DNA of 64,000 nucleotides from Pseudarthrobacter sp. AL07 (GCF_029960665.1 NZ_JASBRB010000003.1:124001-188000); one strand, 5' to 3'; positions 8,928 through 18,037 are shown, counted from the stretch's first letter. A program made the numbers and translations. Notes: generated by a model not told the origin, from the letters alone.

Positions 8928-8954
8928 TTCACCTCTAGTGAACAGGCAGCATTC

Positions 8955-10547
8955 ATGACCAATCGACTGGCCCGAAGCTTGTCAGCAGTGTTCCTCACAC
9001 TGGCTGCCGGGCTGCTTGCATTGGTCGGAACAGCCCTGGCCAGCGGCCAGCTGGCGGTCGTCGTCACCGAGGGCGTCAGCATGCAGCCTGCTTACTACGA
9101 AGGCGATCTCGTAATTGTTTCCAAAGCCCGATCCTACTCGGTTGGCGACATCGCTGCGTACAAACTTTCGAATGAATACGACGTGGCCCTTCACCGGATC
9201 ATTGGCGGGGATTCCAAGTCCTTTACCTTCAAGGGCGACAACAACGAATCCGTAGATCCCATGCGGCCAGGCGTCGAAGACCTCGTGGGACGGGCGGTTC
9301 TTCACATTCCCCATGCCGGGACCTGGCTAAAGATTCTTACCAGCCCTCCCGTACTCGGCGCCATCGCCTTTGCGCTCATCGCCGGCGGCGGATCCGCCGC
9401 CACGTCCAGGAACAGACGCAGAAACAGGAGAACCACCGTGTCCCGCCATATCAGCGATCGCCCCGCCAAGCTCCCCTCAGGCGCCAGTCTCCCGATGGGT
9501 AACCTCCCGGGCCCACTGCGGCTCGCTGCCGCCGGGACCGCCGTCGTCGGCATCCTGGGGGCATCCCTAGCGGCCCTCGCCTGGGCAGGTCCCCTGGAAC
9601 AATCCTCATCAGCCGAGGTCAAAAACGGCACCAGCATGACATTCTCCTACGCGGCCGACGTCGGCCAGAGCGCTGCCTACGACGGCACGACTGTGAGCTC
9701 GCCGGACCCGGTGTTCCGCAAACTTGCCAACACCGTGGAGGTGGACTTCGCCTACGAAGGCGATCCCGGCACGGTTGAAGTCGCTGCCGAACTCACCTCA
9801 CCCAGCGGCTGGCGCTCCACCGTCCCGCTGGCAGGACCCCAGCCCGTCACCGGCGACAGCTACGAAGGCACAGTGACCCTGGACCTTAAATCATTCCAGG
9901 CGAAGGCAGACGCCGCCGCCGCCGTCACCGGTCTCAGCGCCGCTCCTGTCGCCATAGCAGTTGTCCCGCAGGTGACCACCGAAACAGGCGCGGAATTCAA
10001 ACCGAAGCTGCAGCTCAGCATGACGCCCCTCCAGCTCTCACTGACCGGGGGCGAGCAGGCCCTCAGCGTCACCGACAGCGCCACCACCCAGCAGACAGTC
10101 ATGGCACCACGGACACTGGGCTTCAACGGCTGGAACATCAGCGCAGCGACTGCCCGGGGCCTCTCCGCCGTGCTGCTGCTGACGGCCCTCATTGCAGCCC
10201 TCGTGGTGGTCATCATGGCCCGCAGGAGCACCCCGGTGGACGAAGCCACCGGCATCCGCCGCCGCTACTCATCGCTTTTGGTCCGGGTACATCCCATGAC
10301 CGCACCCCAGGGCCGTCCGGTCATCGATGTGACCAGCTTCGCCACACTCGCAAAACTCGCGGAACGCTATGGACTCCTGGTCCTGCATTGGACCCGCAGC
10401 GGAGTGGAAACGTTCATTGTGCAGGACGAAAGCACCACCTACCGCTACCGGGCGGGGGCGGCCATCACAGCCCCGGCAGAGAATGTTTCTGATGGGCTGG
10501 ACCTTGCGGCGGCACACCCCGCCTCCCCGGCTGACCGGAACTCTTAG
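8955..10547 (+). CDS. SipW-like signal peptidase fused to a large extracytoplasmic domain (DUF5305-like)
   Basis: 530 residues from the ATG at 8955; earlier in-frame starts at 8910/8913 fall inside the hairpin and were rejected. An N-terminal transmembrane helix (9-29) is followed by the S26 catalytic part: Ser42 in EGVSMQP and His80 in ALHRII. This is a Ser/His dyad of the SipW/ER type, not the bacterial Ser/Lys dyad, and FKGDNN follows. A second hydrophobic segment (about 130-145) and a basic stretch (RNRRRNRRT) lead to another membrane helix near 190-210. A beta-rich extracytoplasmic region (about 215-390), a further transmembrane helix (about 395-420) and a cytoplasmic tail complete it. 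The second half resembles DUF5305, a tentative call. It should process the protein encoded upstream. Confidence 0.72.
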   Translation: MTNRLARSLSAVFLTLAAGLLALVGTALASGQLAVVVTEGVSMQPAYYEGDLVIVSKARSYSVGDIAAYKLSNEYDVALHRIIGGDSKSFTFKGDNNESVDPMRPGVEDLVGRAVLHIPHAGTWLKILTSPPVLGAIAFALIAGGGSAATSRNRRRNRRTTVSRHISDRPAKLPSGASLPMGNLPGPLRLAAAGTAVVGILGASLAALAWAGPLEQSSSAEVKNGTSMTFSYAADVGQSAAYDGTTVSSPDPVFRKLANTVEVDFAYEGDPGTVEVAAELTSPSGWRSTVPLAGPQPVTGDSYEGTVTLDLKSFQAKADAAAAVTGLSAAPVAIAVVPQVTTETGAEFKPKLQLSMTPLQLSLTGGEQALSVTDSATTQQTVMAPRTLGFNGWNISAATARGLSAVLLLTALIAALVVVIMARRSTPVDEATGIRRRYSSLLVRVHPMTAPQGRPVIDVTSFATLAKLAERYGLLVLHWTRSGVETFIVQDESTTYRYRAGAAITAPAENVSDGLDLAAAHPASPADRNS

Positions 10548-10559
10548 CCGGAGAACGGG

Positions 10560-11459
10560 TCAGTGCTGCCGCACGGCCCGGGTCAGCTCAGCCCTCGCCA
10601 GCATCTCGTCGTCGGACGGGTAAGCCACTTCCTCGAGGACCAGCGGGTGCGGTGCAGCCAGGACGGACTTGGCATCCCGCTTTTTGGCCAGCAGCCGCTC
10701 ATGCAGCCAGTCCGGCTCCTCGATGCCCTCGCCCACGAAAAGGGCTGAGCCAACCAGGGAGCGCACCATGTTGTGGCAGAACGCGTCTGCCTGGACGGTG
10801 GCCACAATGACGCCGTCTTCACTGCGGTGGAACTCGAAGCGCTGCAGCTCACGGACGGTGGTGGCACCCTCCCGCGGCTTGCAGTAGGACAGGAAGTTCT
10901 GCAGCCCCAGCAGCTGCATGGCTCCCGCGTTCAGCAGGTCCACGTCCAGCGGGCTTTGGTGCCAGAGCGTGAAGTACCGTTCAAGCGGATCCCACAGGGC
11001 AGGTCCGTCCGCGATGCGGTAGCTGTAGCGCCGCCAGAGTGCAGAGAACCTGGCATCGAACCCCACGGGCGCCAGGGACACCAGGTGGACCTCGATAGCC
11101 CCGCTCAGGTCCCCCAACCCCCTGCTGAGGGCGCCGCGAATCCGCCGAAGGAATGCGACGGCGGGATCCAGTTCGTGCCCGCGCGGCAGTTTCAGCCACT
11201 CGGCCTCGGTCAGGTCCAGGTGGACCACCTGGCCGCGGGCGTGCACACCGGCGTCCGTACGTCCCGCCACGGTGACCCGGATGGGCCGGCGGATCAACAA
11301 CGCCAGGGCCTCTTCCAGGATGCCTTGGACTGTCCGCAATCCCGGCTGCACTGCCCACCCGTTGAAGGGGCCGCCGTCGTACGATAAATCAAACCGGACA
11401 CGCAAAAACCCGCCGCCCCCCAAAACGGGGGCAGCGGGTTTTTGGTCGTTCATAGACAT
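10560..11459 (-). CDS. truA: tRNA pseudouridine synthase A
   Basis: 299 residues. TruA makes pseudouridine at positions 38-40 of the anticodon stem-loop. The catalytic Asp69 sits in GRTDAGVHA and the N-terminal fold begins at FLRVRFDLSYDGG. The last gene of the alpha cluster, 26 nt after rplQ. A strong hairpin with A/T flanks lies within its first 20 codons, between the chosen start and the conserved domain. If transcripts end there, a start further in (a TTG just before RVRFDL, about 57 nt downstream) is possible. Confidence 0.92.
   Translation of the reverse strand: MSMNDQKPAAPVLGGGGFLRVRFDLSYDGGPFNGWAVQPGLRTVQGILEEALALLIRRPIRVTVAGRTDAGVHARGQVVHLDLTEAEWLKLPRGHELDPAVAFLRRIRGALSRGLGDLSGAIEVHLVSLAPVGFDARFSALWRRYSYRIADGPALWDPLERYFTLWHQSPLDVDLLNAGAMQLLGLQNFLSYCKPREGATTVRELQRFEFHRSEDGVIVATVQADAFCHNMVRSLVGSALFVGEGIEEPDWLHERLLAKKRDAKSVLAAPHPLVLEEVAYPSDDEMLARAELTRAVRQH
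11404..11443. terminator. Bidirectional-looking intrinsic terminator inside the truA 5' coding region
   Basis: The 12-nt arms CCCGCCGCCCCC (11409-11420) and GGGGGCAGCGGG (11427-11438) pair with one C-A mismatch. They are flanked by five A and five T, so either strand gives a GC-rich stem and U-tail. On the minus strand it follows rplQ and falls within codons 5-19 of the annotated truA. Confidence 0.75.
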
Positions 11460-11485
11460 AAGTCTACTGGAGCGTCAGAGCCTGA

Positions 11486-12178
11486 TTACTCAGCTTCGAC
11501 GGCCTGTGCAGCGTCGCCACCGGCAGGCACGAAACCTGCGGCTGCGGCGGACTCAGCAGAGTCGAACCAGACTTCAGCAACCGTGGCGTCGTACCAGCGT
11601 GAGCCGGGAACGTGGTACTTCATGGAGTCCTCGTTGCCCTTGACCTCGAAGCCCTCAGGGGCAACGTTGTCAGCCGTAGCAGGCTTGGAGCCGGCGTACT
11701 TGGCTTCAGCAGCTTCGGTCTCGGCGGCTTCGGTCTCAACAACCGGAGCTTCTTCAGCAACCGGAGCAGCCTTGGCAGCAGCCTGGGTAGCCTCGGCCAC
11801 AACGGCCTGCTTGGCGGAAACCGGCTCGAGAACCAGTTCGATGACAGCCATGGGAGCGTTGTCGCCCTTACGGTTGCCGATCTTGGTGATGCGGGTGTAG
11901 CCGCCGTTGCGGTTCTCCACTGCCTGTGCAATGTCGGTGAACAGCTCGTGGACGATGCCCTTGTTGCTGATCAGGCCGAGTACACGGCGGCGGGAAGCCA
12001 GGTCGCCACGCTTGGCGAAAGTCACCAGGCGCTCGGCGTACGGCTTCAGTCGCTTGGCCTTGGTCACCGTGGTGGTGATCCGCTTGTGCTCGAACAGTGC
12101 GGCGGACAGGTTCGCGAGCATAAGACGCTCGTGAGCCGCTCCGCCTCCGAGGCGCGGACCCTTAGCGGGGGTAGGCAT
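11486..12178 (-). CDS. rplQ: Ribosomal protein L17 with long acidic tail
   Basis: 230 residues, against about 120-130 for most bacterial L17. The core (about 1-125, [12 protein letters not shown]..., [12 protein letters not shown]) is canonical. The rest is an Ala/Glu/Val-rich tail containing a conserved-looking [19 protein letters not shown] segment near residues 188-206. Long L17 tails occur in actinobacteria. It binds 23S rRNA near the tunnel exit. It follows rpoA by 77 nt in the usual alpha-operon order. Confidence 0.96.
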   Translation of the reverse strand: MPTPAKGPRLGGGAAHERLMLANLSAALFEHKRITTTVTKAKRLKPYAERLVTFAKRGDLASRRRVLGLISNKGIVHELFTDIAQAVENRNGGYTRITKIGNRKGDNAPMAVIELVLEPVSAKQAVVAEATQAAAKAAPVAEEAPVVETEAAETEAAEAKYAGSKPATADNVAPEGFEVKGNEDSMKYHVPGSRWYDATVAEVWFDSAESAAAAGFVPAGGDAAQAVEAE

Positions 12179-12255
12179 AATAGTTTCTCCTCATATGGAA
12201 GCCAGTGGGCTGCGCACACCGTGGTGCATCCAGCCAGCCGGCCAAGATCTGTTTG

Positions 12256-13266
12256 TTAGAGTTCGTCGTCGCCGAAAGCGGCGTCGTCCTCTTCAATTGC
12301 TGCGGCGCGTGCTGCGAGGTCAAAACCGGGAGGCGAGTCCTTGAGGGACAGGCCCAGTTCAACCAGCTTTGCCTTGACCTCGTCAATGGACTTCGCACCG
12401 AAGTTACGGATGTCCATGAGGTCAGCCTCGGAGCGTGCAACAAGTTCACCCACGGTGTGGATGCCCTCACGCTTGAGGCAGTTGTAGGAACGGACGGTGA
12501 GGTCCAGATCCTCGATCGGCAGTGCCATGTCTGCTGCCAGGGCAGCATCCGTCGGCGAGGGACCAATCTCGATACCTTCAGCTGCGGTGTTCAGCTCGCG
12601 GGCCAGACCGAAGAGTTCCACCAGGGTGGTACCTGCGGAAGCAACAGCATCGCGCGGGGCGATGGCCTGCTTGGTCTCGACGTCGACAATGAGCTTGTCG
12701 AAGTCGGTGCGCTGCTCAACACGGGTTGCTTCCACGCGGAAAGTAACCTTCAGGACCGGCGAGTAGATCGAGTCGACCGGGATACGGCCGATCTCGGAGT
12801 CGCCGGACTTGTTCTGAGCTGCCGAAACGTAGCCGCGGCCGCGCTCGATGGTCAGTTCGAGTTCGAACTTGCCCTTCGAGTTCAGCGTGGCAATGTGCAG
12901 ATCCGGGTTGTGGAATTCGACGCCGGCCGGCGGAGCGATGTCCGCGGCGGTGACGACTCCGGGGCCCTGCTTGCGCAGGTAAGCCACAACCGGCTCGTCG
13001 TGCTCGGAGGAAACCGAGAGGCTCTTGATGTTCAGGATGATCTCAGTGACATCTTCCTTGACACCCGGAACCGTGGTGAACTCGTGCAGCACGCCATCGA
13101 TCCGGATGCTGGTTACAGCGGCACCGGGGATGGAGGAGAGCAGGGTACGGCGGAGGGAGTTTCCTAGGGTGTAGCCGAAGCCCGGTTCCAGCGGTTCAAT
13201 GATGAAACGCGAGCGGTTATCGGAGACGACCTCTTCGGAGAGGGTGGGGCGCTGTGCAATGAGCAC
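12256..13266 (-). CDS. rpoA: RNA polymerase alpha subunit
   Basis: 336 residues. The N-terminal dimerisation domain ([21 protein letters not shown]) is followed by a flexible linker and the C-terminal domain (about 245-310, [16 protein letters not shown]), which binds UP elements and activators. The acidic tail [12 protein letters not shown] is typical. It is separated from rpsK by 132 nt with a 13-bp hairpin and a TCATATAGCGG motif, so it may have its own promoter as well as read-through. Confidence 0.98.
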   Translation of the reverse strand: MLIAQRPTLSEEVVSDNRSRFIIEPLEPGFGYTLGNSLRRTLLSSIPGAAVTSIRIDGVLHEFTTVPGVKEDVTEIILNIKSLSVSSEHDEPVVAYLRKQGPGVVTAADIAPPAGVEFHNPDLHIATLNSKGKFELELTIERGRGYVSAAQNKSGDSEIGRIPVDSIYSPVLKVTFRVEATRVEQRTDFDKLIVDVETKQAIAPRDAVASAGTTLVELFGLARELNTAAEGIEIGPSPTDAALAADMALPIEDLDLTVRSYNCLKREGIHTVGELVARSEADLMDIRNFGAKSIDEVKAKLVELGLSLKDSPPGFDLAARAAAIEEDDAAFGDDEL

Positions 13267-13288
13267 TTAGGTTTCCTTTCGGCGAGCA

Positions 13289-13301
13289 TCCGCTATATGA
13301 C
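13289..13301 (-). promoter_or_regulatory. TCATATAGCGG motif in the rpoA leader
   Basis: The 13-mer GTCATATAGCGGA (minus strand) lies 22 nt before the rpoA start codon and recurs exactly in the rpoB leader at 51420-51432. A shorter form is at 51503-51513. It could be a -10 region or a leader element; no clear -35 is visible. Confidence 0.4.
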
Positions 13302-13347
13302 GCAACACAGGTGGTGGAAATTTGGTCTGAAGACTTAACGCGGCTGG

Positions 13348-13379
13348 GCTTGCCCGGACCATTGACGGTCCGGGCAAGC
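13348..13379 (-). terminator. Hairpin between rpsK and rpoA
   Basis: Perfect 13-bp arms (13348-13360 and 13367-13379) with a 6-nt loop, 19 nt after the rpsK stop. There is no T-run, so it may attenuate transcription or mark RNA processing rather than terminate fully. Confidence 0.6.
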
Positions 13380-13398
13380 TCAAGCTGCTGGAAAAGCC

Positions 13399-13800
13399 TT
13401 AGACGCGGCGGCGCTTCGGCGGACGGCAGCCGTTGTGCGCTGCGGGGGTGACGTCCTGGATGGAGCCAACCTCCAGGCCAGCGGCCTGCAGCGATCGGAT
13501 TGCGGTTTCGCGGCCTGAACCGGGTCCCTTGACGAAAACGTCAACCTTGCGCATGCCGTGCTCCTGCGCACGCTTGGCAGCAGCTTCGGCAGCCATCTGG
13601 GCTGCGAACGGGGTGGACTTGCGTGAGCCCTTGAAGCCAACCTCACCTGAGGAAGCCCAAGAGATAACAGCGCCATTCGGGTCCGTGATGGACACGATGG
13701 TGTTGTTAAAAGTGCTCTTGATGTGCGCCTGGCCCAGCGCGATATTCTTTTTGTCCTTCTTACGCGGCTTGCGAACCGCGCCACGAGTCTTCGGGGGCAT
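13399..13800 (-). CDS. rpsK: Ribosomal protein S11
   Basis: 133 residues, the usual length. The highly basic N-terminus [19 protein letters not shown], the core [15 protein letters not shown] and the C-terminal CRPPKRRRV tail are canonical. S11 lies on the 30S platform near mRNA. It is between rpsM and rpoA in the alpha operon. Confidence 0.98.
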   Translation of the reverse strand: MPPKTRGAVRKPRKKDKKNIALGQAHIKSTFNNTIVSITDPNGAVISWASSGEVGFKGSRKSTPFAAQMAAEAAAKRAQEHGMRKVDVFVKGPGSGRETAIRSLQAAGLEVGSIQDVTPAAHNGCRPPKRRRV

Positions 13801-13851
13801 TTTTTCTCCTACAGAAAGTTATTGGGGGAAGACGAGTCAATCCCGAGGGAT

Positions 13852-14226
13852 TTAACGTGCCTTCTTCTTGCCTGCAACGGTGCGCTTCGGACCCTTACGG
13901 GTACGTGCGTTCGTCTTCGTACGCTGTCCGCGCACTGGCAGGCCCTTACGGTGGCGAATACCTTCGTAGCTGCCGATTTCAACCTTGCGGCGGATATCAG
14001 CTGCTACTTCGCGGCGAAGGTCACCCTCAACCTTGTAGTTGCCTTCAATGTAGTCACGAAGTTCCACCAGCTGGGTATCGGTGAGGTCCTTAACGCGGAC
14101 GTCAGCGCTGATGCCAGTGGCAGCCAGGGTTTCGTGTGCACGGGTCTTGCCCACGCCGTAGATGTAAGTAAGCGCAATTTCCAACCGCTTTTCGCGGGGA
14201 ATGTCTACGCCAGCGAGACGAGCCAT
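13852..14226 (-). CDS. rpsM: Ribosomal protein S13
   Basis: 124 residues from [14 protein letters not shown] at 14226. An upstream in-frame extension to 14277 was rejected because S13 proteins begin with this motif and are 118-126 residues long. The basic tail ends ...[14 protein letters not shown]13 contacts the P-site tRNA and the B1 inter-subunit bridges in the 30S head. It lies 51 nt upstream of rpsK. Confidence 0.98.
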   Translation of the reverse strand: MARLAGVDIPREKRLEIALTYIYGVGKTRAHETLAATGISADVRVKDLTDTQLVELRDYIEGNYKVEGDLRREVAADIRRKVEIGSYEGIRHRKGLPVRGQRTKTNARTRKGPKRTVAGKKKAR

Positions 14227-14402
14227 AGAGGCAGTGCTCCTTGAATAAACCGGAGGTCGTAGGCAGTACACCCGCACGTTCTGTGCGGCCCCAGCCTCCG
14301 ACCGGGGGTTAGCTGTCCGGGCTCATACGTCCCAGTTCAGCTTGTGCTGCCTTTTATTTACTTGCGTGGGTTAGCAACCCAGGATTTCCCTCGGAAGGGA
14401 AA

Positions 14403-14516
14403 TTAGCCCTGGCGCTGCTTGTGGCGCGGGTTCTCGCAGATCACCATGACCCGGCCATTACGGCGGATCACTTTGCACTTTTCGCAGATCTGCTTGACGC
14501 TCGGCTTGACCTTCAT
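14403..14516 (-). CDS. rpmJ: Ribosomal protein L36
   Basis: A 37-residue gene read directly from the sequence: [16 protein letters not shown]... ending ...HKQRQG, stop TAA. It keeps the zinc-ribbon set CEKC ... C ... H, so it is the zinc-binding (C+) form. L36 binds 23S rRNA near the GTPase centre. It sits between infA and rpsM as in other actinobacteria. Confidence 0.97.
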   Translation of the reverse strand: MKVKPSVKQICEKCKVIRRNGRVMVICENPRHKQRQG

Positions 14517-14585
14517 GGCGTTCCTTTGCGTGTGGCAGTTGGTCAACTGGTGCAGCCTTCAGCTCACGCTGAGGCCGCCCAGAAT

Positions 14586-14807
14586 TTACTTGTAGCGGTA
14601 GACGATACGACCCCGAGTGAGGTCATAAGGGCTCAGTTCCACCACTACCCGGTCCTCAGGGAGAATCCTGATGTAGTGCTGGCGCATCTTGCCTGAGATG
14701 TGCGCGAGTACGATGTGCTTGTTGGTCAGCTCAACGCGAAACATCGCGTTAGGCAGCGCCTCAGTCACAACGCCTTCGATCTCAATGACCCCGTCCTTCT
14801 TGGCCAT
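14586..14807 (-). CDS. infA: Translation initiation factor IF-1
   Basis: 73 residues starting [12 protein letters not shown] at 14807, the family's usual length. The 43-residue extension in the same frame was rejected. The OB-fold core with [19 protein letters not shown] is canonical. IF-1 binds the 30S A site during initiation. It heads the alpha cluster; a candidate promoter lies about 150 nt upstream. Confidence 0.98.
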   Translation of the reverse strand: MAKKDGVIEIEGVVTEALPNAMFRVELTNKHIVLAHISGKMRQHYIRILPEDRVVVELSPYDLTRGRIVYRYK

Positions 14808-14954
14808 ACCCTCCGCTAACTGTTGTTGCCGCAGCCCTGCCGGATTGCACCGGACATGACCACGAACGTTTTTGTTGGATCGGTGACCGCCTCCGGCCCC
14901 AAACAGGGCACAGCTGGGCAGACAACCAACAAACAACGTTACTACATCTGTACT

Positions 14955-14983
14955 CAGTTACCAAAAAATACCGAGTTACACAA
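14955..14983 (-). promoter_or_regulatory. Candidate infA promoter
   Basis: On the minus strand, TTGTGT (14978-14983) and TAACTG (14955-14960) are separated by 17 nt and overlap the 3' end of the upstream peptidase gene. The match to consensus is moderate. Confidence 0.33.
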
Positions 14984-15947
14984 TCCCGTCCAGGATCGCC
15001 AAGCGTACGACGTCGGCTGCCGCGCTCTGCAGGGTAATGAGACTCACCTGACGGGCAGTTTCAGTACTGCGGTCCAGCGCCACGTCGCCAGTGGCGAGGC
15101 AGAACACAGTATCCCCGTCCGCCAACGTGTGCGAAGGATTAAGCGCGCGAGCCAGCCCAGCATGTGCAGCAGAAGCAGTCCGGTAGCACTCGGCGGGGTC
15201 CAGGACAGCGTTCGTAGCAACAACCACCAATGTCGTATTCAACGCTGTCGGCGCGTCTAAGGTGGGCCCACGCGAGCCGGGTTCCCTGGCCGAGCTTGCG
15301 AGGTTAGGGGGCTCGTGGGGAGGAACGACCGAGCGCGCGGAGGGTTGCGGCTCCTGCCGCCCGTCCGACACCGGAAAGCCAAGGGCGTTCACCACGGCCA
15401 GCGCCCCCACAACCACGCCGTTCTCGAGCGTGACCGATGCGGTACCCACTCCGCCCTTGAACTGTCCCCGGCCAATAAGAGCTCCGGTGCCGGCGCCCAC
15501 ACTGCCGCGTCCGACGTCGTGCCCGTCCTTTTCGGCAGCGGCCGCAACAGTTGCTGCGTAGCCCATGTCCGCCGTCGGGCGCGCAGAGAAATCGCCGCCC
15601 CTGCCCAGGTCGAAGATAGCGGCGGCAGGGACGATCGGCACCACTCCCCCGGGGACGGCGAAGCCCCGGCCGTTCTCTTCGCACCAGCTCTGCGCACCGT
15701 GGGCGGAGACGAGCCCGTAGGCACTGCCGCCGGTGAGGACCACAGCGTCCACGGTGGACACCAGCGTGGTGGGGTCCAGCGCGTCAGTCTCGTGCGTACC
15801 CGGGGCCCCGCCGCGGACGTCCACGGAACCGACTGTCCCCGGCGGCGGGAGGACCACGCTTACGCCTGTCAGCCAGCCGTCGCCGGACTTCTGCTGGTGT
15901 CCTACCCGAATCCCCGGCACGTCAGTTATGGCTCCCATGGGCTCCAT
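14976..15947 (-). CDS. P1-family (S58, DmpA-like) N-terminal nucleophile peptidase
   Basis: 323 residues from the ATG at 15947 (GGAG 4 nt upstream; a second ATG at 15938 is nearly as good). The family (L-aminopeptidase / D-esterase) self-cleaves to expose an N-terminal Ser or Thr. The likely site is NTT in TALNTTLVVVATNA, preceded by a Pro/Ser-rich linker. DVPGIRVGH at the start, TGGSAYGL and GRGSVGAGTGA are family signatures. The natural substrate is not deducible. It sits alone between infA and the divergent ABC operon. Confidence 0.87.
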   Translation of the reverse strand: MEPMGAITDVPGIRVGHQQKSGDGWLTGVSVVLPPPGTVGSVDVRGGAPGTHETDALDPTTLVSTVDAVVLTGGSAYGLVSAHGAQSWCEENGRGFAVPGGVVPIVPAAAIFDLGRGGDFSARPTADMGYAATVAAAAEKDGHDVGRGSVGAGTGALIGRGQFKGGVGTASVTLENGVVVGALAVVNALGFPVSDGRQEPQPSARSVVPPHEPPNLASSAREPGSRGPTLDAPTALNTTLVVVATNAVLDPAECYRTASAAHAGLARALNPSHTLADGDTVFCLATGDVALDRSTETARQVSLITLQSAAADVVRLAILDGIV

Positions 15948-16121
15948 TCTGCTCCATCGCGAACCGTCGCTCCGGCGCGTCAAACAAACACTGTGCAATA
16001 CTGCTGGAAACACGGAGTTAATGGGCGATGAAGCCTCCAACAACAATCCTCTGGCGAGGGCTTATGCGGGATTCTGCTCACCGACCGTGTGGTGAAGTAT
16101 GGCTAGATTCCCTGCCCGCAA

Positions 16122-16140
16122 GGCCCGCCTAGTGCGGGCC
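16122..16140 (+). other. Short GC hairpin before the ABC operon
   Basis: 7-bp arms GGCCCGC / GCGGGCC with a CTAGT loop lie 20 nt before the ATG at 16161. It could be an operator or leader stem; too little is visible to decide. Confidence 0.3.
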
Positions 16141-16160
16141 CCGATCCGTTGGAGACCCTC

Positions 16161-17120
16161 ATGACGCGTCAACTCGCCTCCACACGTTCCACAGAGCCCC
16201 CGGGCCCTCTTGGCCCGCCAACGCGGCGACGCCCGAATCGCTGGTCCGGCCGGGCCCGGCGGGACTTCTTCGTGTTCCTGGCGTTGGCACTGCCAAACCT
16301 CGTACTCATCGCCGTGTTTACCTACCGCCCGCTCATCAGCAATATCTACTACTCGACCCTTGACTGGACCCTGGGTTCGGCGTCGGCAACGGTGGTGGGA
16401 CTAGACAACTACGTCACCTTCTTCAGCAGCAACGACGCTACCAAAGTGCTCGGCACCACGGCAGTGTTCACCCTGGTGACAGTGGGCGGTTCCATGATCC
16501 TAGGCCTGCTCATAGCTCTGGCGCTGAACTCCAAGGTCCGCGGCACAACGTTCGCAAGGTCGGCTGTTTTCGCCCCGTACGTGTTGTCCGGCGTGGGGGT
16601 GGGCCTGGTCTGGCTGTTCATTTTCGATCCCGGCTACGGTGTGCTGGCCTGGATCCTCCGCGGTCTGGGACAGCAGAGCCCGCAGTGGATCAATGACCCG
16701 CAGCTTTCCCTGGTGATGGTCATCCTCGTCTACATCTGGAAAAACCTCGGATACTGCGCCGTGGTGTACCTTGCCGGCCTGCAGTCACTGCCCCAGGACG
16801 TTATGGAAGCCGCCTCGCTCGACGGGGCGAACGGATTCAGGCGCTTCGTCAGTATGTCGATCCCGCTGCTGTCACCCACCACTTTTTTCCTGCTGATCAC
16901 CAGCATGCTGAGCTCCCTTCAGGCCTTCGACCTGATCCGGATAATGACGCCGCTCGGGACTGGCACCAGCACCCTGATCTACGAGGCCTACCTGCAGGCA
17001 TTCGGGGCCTTCAATAGGGCCGGATACTCCGCCTCGATTTCCGTGATCCTGTTTGCCATCCTGCTGGTTGTCACCCTGCTCCAACTCCGCTTCGTGGAAC
17101 GAAAGGTGCACTACTCATGA
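16161..17120 (+). CDS. Carbohydrate ABC permease (UgpA/MalF-like)
   Basis: 319 residues from the ATG with GGAG 7 nt upstream; a TTG start 12 nt earlier was rejected. Six transmembrane helices are apparent, and the EAA loop EAASLDGANGFRRFVSMSIPLL contacts the ATPase. The first gene of a permease-permease-binding-protein operon. It overlaps the next gene by 4 nt. The UgpA suggestion rests on the binding protein's resemblance to UgpB. Confidence 0.85.
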   Translation: MTRQLASTRSTEPPGPLGPPTRRRPNRWSGRARRDFFVFLALALPNLVLIAVFTYRPLISNIYYSTLDWTLGSASATVVGLDNYVTFFSSNDATKVLGTTAVFTLVTVGGSMILGLLIALALNSKVRGTTFARSAVFAPYVLSGVGVGLVWLFIFDPGYGVLAWILRGLGQQSPQWINDPQLSLVMVILVYIWKNLGYCAVVYLAGLQSLPQDVMEAASLDGANGFRRFVSMSIPLLSPTTFFLLITSMLSSLQAFDLIRIMTPLGTGTSTLIYEAYLQAFGAFNRAGYSASISVILFAILLVVTLLQLRFVERKVHYS

Positions 17121-18037
17121 GTTCCCTGTCGCCGGTCAACCCCGACCCGAGCGCTCCCCCGCTGGTCCATCCTGAAGCATTCGTGCCCCGGGAGCGTCCG
17201 TTCTCGGCCCGGAACCTGCTCCAGACAATCGTCGGCGGGTACATTCCGCTCGTTGTTGCCACGATGGTGGTTTTCCTGCCCCTGCTGTGGATGATCCTGA
17301 GTTCCCTCAAACTGCCTGGTGAAATCATCACCACGGACCTGCAGATTCTTCCGGACAGCGTCAACGTGGAGAACTACAACATCGCCATGACCACCGTGCC
17401 GTTCGCCCAGTTCTTCATCAACAGCACGATCGTGACCGTGGTTGGCGCCACCGTCAAGGTGTTGCTGGCCATCCTGACCGCTTATGCGCTGGTGTTTGTC
17501 CGCTTCCCGTTCAAAAACGCCATCTTCATACTGATTCTTGTGGCCCTGATGGTGCCGCCGCAGGTATCCATCCTGCCCAACTACATTTTGATTGCCGGCA
17601 TGGGCGGCAAAAATACTCTCTGGGGCATCATCCTCCCAGGACTGGGAACCGCATTCGGAACGTTCCTCCTTCGGCAACATTTCCTGACCCTGCCAGCGTC
17701 GATCCTGGAATCCGCCGAGATTGACGGCGCAGGTCACTGGCGCCGCCTGTGGCAGATCGTGGTCCCTGTCTCGGTTCCTTCCATTGCCACAGTGGCGCTG
17801 GTGACGGTTGTCAGTGAATGGAACGAATACATCTGGCCGCTCATCATCACGGACCGTCCGGAAACCATGACCCTGCCGGTCGGCCTGACGCTGCTGCAGA
17901 ACTCCGAAAGCAACGCCTCCGGCTGGGGCATCCTCATGGCCGGCGCTGTGCTGGTCATCGTACCCATCCTGGTGATCTTCGCAGCACTGCAGCGCTACAT
18001 CGTTGCCGGACTCACCCAAGGCAGCGTTACCGGCTGA
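17117..18037 (+). CDS. Carbohydrate ABC permease (UgpE/MalG-like)
   Basis: 306 residues. A 35-residue Pro-rich N-terminus precedes six transmembrane helices. The EAA loop ESAEIDGAGHWRRLWQIVVPVS is intact. It pairs with the preceding permease through an ATGA overlap and lies 70 nt before the binding protein gene. Confidence 0.85.
   Translation: MSSLSPVNPDPSAPPLVHPEAFVPRERPFSARNLLQTIVGGYIPLVVATMVVFLPLLWMILSSLKLPGEIITTDLQILPDSVNVENYNIAMTTVPFAQFFINSTIVTVVGATVKVLLAILTAYALVFVRFPFKNAIFILILVALMVPPQVSILPNYILIAGMGGKNTLWGIILPGLGTAFGTFLLRQHFLTLPASILESAEIDGAGHWRRLWQIVVPVSVPSIATVALVTVVSEWNEYIWPLIITDRPETMTLPVGLTLLQNSESNASGWGILMAGAVLVIVPILVIFAALQRYIVAGLTQGSVTG

Noticed and set aside
8910..8954. Earlier starts for the SipW-like peptidase at 8910/8913
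   Set aside because: They lie inside the 14-bp hairpin and lack a ribosome site; the ATG at 8955 begins a normal membrane anchor.
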